A stretch of DNA of 64,000 bases from Pontederia crassipes (Eukaryota; Streptophyta; Magnoliopsida; Commelinales; Pontederiaceae), in contig CM060196.1 in NCBI GenBank assembly GCA_030549335.1, forward strand, positions 7,393,501 to 7,457,500, written 5' to 3'. Position 1 is the stretch's first letter. Every line of letters starts with the position of its first letter. The notes under the pieces were generated by a model. It did no database searches, was not told where the DNA came from, and worked only from the letters and a program-made list of their open reading frames with translations. The position numbers were made by a program, and so were the translations under genes. Below are positions 58,849 through 64,000 of the stretch, one piece after another.

Positions 58849-61662
58849 ATTCGAGGGAAGTAAATGGACATTTTCGAATTGCCATTAACGTGGAGCGAGT
58901 GGAATAATATTGCTGCAAGGAGACGACACAAAAATGCATTGGGCTCGATCGTTGGAGCAGCTGGCACGTATCTGCTGCCTACGTTCACGCGTGCGGTCCA
59001 CGCCCATTTTGTTTCTCGTGCGGCGAGTGGGGACACGCGCGTGACGGCCGAGGGGGCTCGCTTTTAACCCAACGCACGTATCGATGCGTGCGCTGTGCGC
59101 CTTCCTCCTCTTTTCAGAGTTCAGACCATGGCCGGGGTCGTCCTCATCTCACTCCATATATATCCGAATTCAACTTTCTCTCTAACCCCCTCCATATCTA
59201 TTTTAGTTTTTCTTTTTCCTTTGGACTGGTATAATTCGAAAGCAATTCAAATATGTATCGTAATGTAAACTGTGTGAATGATTATTTTGTATCATTTTCA
59301 GTGTCATCTGTTCAATCGGTATACTTACCACAATTTTTAAGGACTAAGATTTATTATTATTATTATTATAGTAATCTAAGTGGGACATAATTCGTCCTTA
59401 TAACTTCTTGGCCTTTTTTCAGTGCCCGTTCACGCTCAAGCAGCTTTAATTTTGTGCGTATCCAGTTGTTGTTCTCTTGCCCGTGTAACTTACGTACACA
59501 ATCTTATAGCTAGAATGAGGACAACTACAAGCATACAATTGTTTCCTGTAACACGAATTATATTCAGGATATCATGCAATTTATAGGTCATAATCAACCC
59601 TTGCCCTTGGATAGCTCAATCTGAGTCGAGGTAAAGCATGCCATACAATATGCATGAATGGCCATATGCATGTATATATCTAGAGAGAAGAAGAAGAAGA
59701 GGAATCATGCATGCAAGCGTGCATGCCCAAGGGATTAAAGAAGACAAAAGAAAAGGTGGCAAGTACTTTGAAAGGAGAGGCGGGGAATGTAGGGAGGGGG
59801 AGGCAGGCCACGCCAAATCAGGGAGTGGAGGAGACAGCAAGATTTTGTCAGTGCAGTGGAGGCATTGCGTGAGCCGACAACGCCATCCAAAATGGTCGTC
59901 GCCTTCAACCCTTCCATCCAGTGTCTCAGTGTATCATTATATAATCAAAAGCATGGAAAGATCAAGTAGTCATAAAATTTTAAGTACCAGAGAGCGAAGC
60001 TAAATAAAGTTGGGGGAAGAGAGAGAGAGAAAGAGAGAGCGAGCGCCAAAGCGAAAAAGCTTGCACTTGTCGCCTCCCCTACTTTGGACGCAGAGTTGCC
60101 TATATGTGTGCATGATTTGGTTGTTCTAATGCTTTCTCTAACCTGGTCGATCTATTTTAGTCTTCTATAGGCACATAGAAAAGAAAGAATTGTTAGTGGT
60201 AGTGGAGGACTGGTGCAAATATAGGTGGTGGTTGTTTGTGCACCGGCAGAAAGAAACAACAGATTATTTTTATCATTATGTCGAACAAAGCATTGCAATT
60301 AAATGTCCTCTTTTTCATTTTGGTGATTTCGAAGTTTGAATTGGGAACTACTGGCTTCTTATGGCTCAGTTCAAAATTTTCAAATTCCTTAAGCAGATGA
60401 ATCAACCAAGCTATCCATTAGATTTGGAGTCGGTGTTGTAGATTTGCTTGGACGTGTGGAATCATGGCACACAGATTGGACAGATGTGGCCTATGTGATG
60501 CTGTATTATATGTATTTAGCACATTGCTTCCACTACCACTTCCACTAACATTAATCCACTCCATCAGCCTTGTAATTTGCATCTAATCCCTTGGCGGTCA
60601 ATCATCAGAATTTTCTATTAGATGTCCCTATTAAAATAGTGGTTGATATGGTTGATGACCTCTGCAGAATGCTCTCCAAACAGTCAAGCTATTGACTACA
60701 AAAATGCATGGTGTGGTGGTGGTTGGTTATGCTGGATTTGCAATAGCTTATCAGATCTATTTCCAACACATAAAAGTCGAACAGATCAGATCCACAACAG
60801 TAAGCATCACCGTAGGCTCCCATCTCAACATTTGAATCCTTTTGCAGTGTTATCTCTATTCCAGCTCTGTAAACAATGAACACAGGATGTCGGCATTTGA
60901 CAGCCATAGCTTTGTTTGACATACTTAAAGTTTCTGCATCAACAGCATGCAGAAACAATGAAACATATTGTTCTTGCCTTTGGCCTGTGGATTGACTAGA
61001 AAAGATCACTGTGCACTGTTCCTAACTTTTCCTTTGATCGATATTTTAATGTTGTTACTTTCTTCTACCATAAAAGCGGCACAATTTTAACCTATGCAAC
61101 AGCAAAGAGTTAACACTTACATAGTTTCTCCACGCATTCTTCGGTGCCATCACATTTGCCACAGTCAAACAAATATGTTAAACTTAAGATTATCATATTG
61201 CATTCGGGTTTTGCGCCAGAAACTCATTAGAAATAAAAGAAACAAAATTGCATAATAAACTGCAAACAGATCTTTCTTCAGAGTAAATCAATAAGTCTGA
61301 ACATCTTTCCACTAGACGTCAAATGAAAAGAATGGATTTTAGTTTGACAGTAATGTAAAGAAAATCAAACTAGTAAAACTGTCATATTAGCTTTGTAATG
61401 TATCAGAATTTCATCTTTGTTCTTTCAGCCACTGTTCATGGTACAATTATGCCAAATCAAGTAACTCAAAGACGATTCATTTATTTTTAGTTTTACAGGA
61501 CAAAATCTAGCTACATAAATGTTAATCAGAATATTTCTCTCCTGGTTCTCATCATTGTTACTAATGCCCATCAGGCCATCACGTACATTTTCTCTTTGGT
61601 AAAAGGGGGAAGGAGAAAGTAGTCAACGAGTGTCTCACGTGTATTGTTTATCGCATGAGGCT
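58849..61662. other. Intergenic region before the TMX2-like gene 3' end
   Basis: No gene was recognised. A TATATAT string at about 59155, GA-rich stretches (59685-59700 and 60018-60040) and CATGCATG-type strings (59640-59730) occur. The part near 61662 should hold the 3' UTR of the minus-strand TMX2-like gene. Confidence 0.5.
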
Positions 61663-64000
61663 CTAAGAAGCCACATAATCAATTAGGCGTCTGTCGAGCT
61701 CAAAATGTTGACAAAGAAGTTTCTGCAGTTGAAATAAAATTTTGATTAAAGAACAAACTCCAATTACTGCCACTGAATTGAGTTGTCTTCTAACAGATGC
61801 AACCTAACATATTTACTTTCAAAAAATGAAAAAGAATATTAAATACAATTAGATCCAAATCTTTAACAGAGAATCGTTTGAAGACAATATGTCTTCTACC
61901 CATCCCCAACCCCTGTACATCTCAAAATTTAAGATACTGTTTTTTAGCAACAAAATGACAATTGTAGTTGAGGTGATAAAAGAATTCACACTTCTACAGG
62001 AAAGTAAAATATTTTTTCTACAACTTGTCAGATCATTGTACTAGTATGTAAATTCTCTGGGTAAAAAATTCATTTAGAAAACTATTAGTCAGTCCTAACC
62101 AGTATTTAACCAGAAAGGATGTTGGCTTTTATATGCTTAAAAATTTGAGAATTTACATCGGCAAGGAGACAAAATCATGAAGGAGTATAAGAAAGATTAC
62201 TCATCAAAATTGAAGTATCATTTTGTGATCTACATATCCTCCTATAAGATGATAGACATTTATAGCCACATAACTAAAACGACACTCTCAAGACTTCTGT
62301 TGACCTATTAGTGAAGTCACAAGACAGCTAATAAGTGTCAGTCTGATTCCAATGTTAAAGTCGTGACTATTATTTCGGGAATATGTGGGAAATCATTGAA
62401 CAGAAATATCAGACTCAATTGAGAAAAATAACCTTGCTAATATGTGGAGCGAAAACATCAAACTCATAATTCGACTCAGGAAGACGAGCAACTTCAACTG
62501 CATTATCGAATAAAATATAAGAAGGGAGCCGACCTGAACATACAAGTGGATGTTAATCACAAGGAAAACAGAATGCAAAGAATACTGAACCATAAGCATA
62601 CAAGTCAAGGAAAGAAGAAACAGTTATTACCATGCAAAGATATTCCGAATTTCTCTGCAGCATTTGGAAAATGCCCAAGATCGACTATTCCAAATGAAAT
62701 CATTTTATTTGAGTATCTGTAGCGTATATCAGTAAGAAGATATATCTTGTCTATCATAAAAGAGAAACATTAAATCACGCAACAGTATAGCAAGTTCAGA
62801 AAAAATCTTATATGTATATATCATGTACAAGAACACTGTGTGATCACGTGCATACAAGAAAGGCTCTTTAGATGTGTTATCAAGAATATTGAATACCATT
62901 ATGATTATCTAAGTTAAACTTACAAATTTCTTGCAGAATACGAAACTCACATTGTGGAAAGATCAGGAAAAACTCGACTTGTGCGAACGCATGTTGAAAA
63001 GAATGAAGTACGGAACTCAACCTGTTATGCAAGATTTATCATCAGAAATCAGAAAAGACAATCTCAATTATACAATTTTTTTGGATAATAAAGATGCATT
63101 ATCGAAAATAGATCCCATCAGATTCTTTGTTTCCTGATAAAGAAGGTTATTTAAAATAGTAATGGAATGACATATTGTAATGTCACAACTAATACTAACA
63201 CTTTCATGTAGTCCTTACTATGCGACAATTATGATCCACTAAATTGTATCAGAAACCGTTAACCAAATGTAAGCTCTATGTTGGTTGATGTGATTTTTTC
63301 CACGAAAAATGCATCACAGAAAAAAAACAGTGTAACGTCATAACTAACACGAACACTTTCATGTAGTCCTCAAACTATGCAACAAGTATGATCCACTAAA
63401 TTGTAACAGAAACCGTTAACCAAATGTAAGCTATATGTTTTTTTTTAAGGAGAATGCAAGTTATATGTTGGTCGACATAATTTTTCCATGAAAAATGCAT
63501 CACAGAAAAATAGACCAACAAAGGAAAAGTTACCTAATAACCAACTTGGTTTTATGATTATCTATGATCAGTTATCAATTATTTCTCACATATGGGTAGA
63601 GAGAGGAATCTGACATGTTGATAACGAGAAGATCCACTTATTCTGATGCTATGAAGACATGTATGCCAGTAGACATGAGGAACTAACCAGCCAAAACCTT
63701 GAGGTGCTTCCTTCAATAAGTAGACTTTCCAGTTGTAAAGGAGTCAAATGGCTGCAGTCACCTAAGAAGCAACCAAAAAGAGCACATAACCATTTGTTGG
63801 TTCTAGTAATACACAGTTCACAAAATTTCTTAGTCAAAGAGGCAAGGAACTCATAACTGGATAGGATGTAGTTTCATGGTCTCACATCATACTTTACAAT
63901 CACATTCAGAACATGTACAGAAAGGCTAGTAACATGTTGCTAACCAACACTATAGAATTATAAGTATAAAACCATACCTAAACCATCATATGGTGGCTGT
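61663..64000 (-). CDS. TMX2-like thioredoxin-fold membrane protein, 3' part (runs off window)
   Basis: Six exons join in frame on the minus strand: >64000-63978, 63761-63688, 63021-62951, 62716-62631, 62533-62433, 61722-61663 (TAG stop). All visible junctions are GT..AG. The 138 visible codons read QPPYDGLG, then LTPLQLESLLIEG, RFWLVEFRTSFFSTCVRTSR, SFGIVDLGHFPNAAEKFGI, GRLPSYILFDNAVEVARLPE and KKLLCQHFELDRRLIDYVAS. This matches the C-terminal thioredoxin-like domain of plant TMX2 homologues, which lie in the endoplasmic reticulum membrane. The usual CxxC pair is absent; the site reads S-T-C. The N-terminal membrane segments lie beyond the right edge. Identification is from family pattern and was not aligned. 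Confidence 0.88.
63176..63510. repeat. Tandem duplication inside a TMX2-like intron
   Basis: Copy 1 (63176-63330) and copy 2 (63331-63510) share TGTAA.GTCA.AACTAA, AACACTTTCATGTAGTCCT, GAAACCGTTAACCAAATG and AAAAATGCATCACAGAAAAA. Copy 2 has an extra T-rich insertion of about 25 bases. Confidence 0.88.

Noticed and set aside
58864..59067. 67-codon plus-strand frame
   Set aside because: No domain, no splice or promoter context and ordinary length for chance in a GC-richer patch.
1..64000. CRISPR arrays, rRNA, tRNA or organelle-derived segments
   Set aside because: None seen. The regularly repeated motifs present are retrotransposon motif clusters without fixed spacing, and no tRNA-like or rRNA-like sequence was recognised by eye.

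Overview
The window is nuclear DNA of a flowering plant. The evidence is intron-rich genes with GT..AG junctions, a plant-only DUF1677 gene, a class III HD-Zip gene with a miR166 site, and nested plant LTR retrotransposons. The GC-rich codon use of the DUF1677 gene, against an AT-rich background, hints at a non-grass monocot, but that is a weak inference.

Layout. 1-5.4 kb: AT-rich sequence with one complete single-exon DUF1677 gene (2282-2857, +). 5.4-8.84 kb: a decayed LTR retroelement with a gag remnant, interrupted by a 1.2 kb foldback palindrome (7.43-8.63 kb). 9.1-9.95 kb: a broken fragment of a plant AIR-carboxylase (PurK-type) gene that still shows introns.

9,964-35,105 is one nested block. 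The outer layer is an old, heavily mutated Ty1/copia element of SIRE type (TSD AATTC). A 1.9 kb solo LTR (TSD ATTAA) sits in its gag. A 13.7 kb Ty3/gypsy element of Athila type (TSD CTCAG) sits in its third reading frame. The Athila copy is young: its LTRs are almost identical and its 1,819-codon gag-pol frame is open. It carries a Tyr where RNase H normally has an active-site Asp, and its 5' LTR has a 171 bp deletion. Two dense arrays of short motifs stand out: GGTCGACC-type palindromes in the SIRE LTRs, the solo LTR and upstream of the SIRE third ORF, and AAGTTATC repeats through the Athila LTRs.

35.1-39.7 kb: LINE RNase H relics and AT-rich sequence. 39,787-46,057 (-): an 18-coding-exon class III HD-Zip gene of the ATHB8/ATHB15 group. 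Its miR166 site spans an intron, and a SINE/RTE-like insertion lies in an intron. Its leader and a candidate promoter reach about 47.4 kb. 47.4-61.6 kb: intergenic DNA with inverted-repeat elements, a decayed LINE (51.69-53.67 kb, -), tandem repeats and MITE-like units. 61,663-64,000 (-): the 3' six exons of a TMX2-like thioredoxin-fold membrane protein gene that continues past the right edge.

The host genes (DUF1677, HD-Zip III, TMX2-like) do not form a pathway. They are independent genes separated by transposon-derived DNA. Exon boundaries were read by eye from splice dinucleotides, reading-frame continuity and family similarity. No alignment or database search was run.
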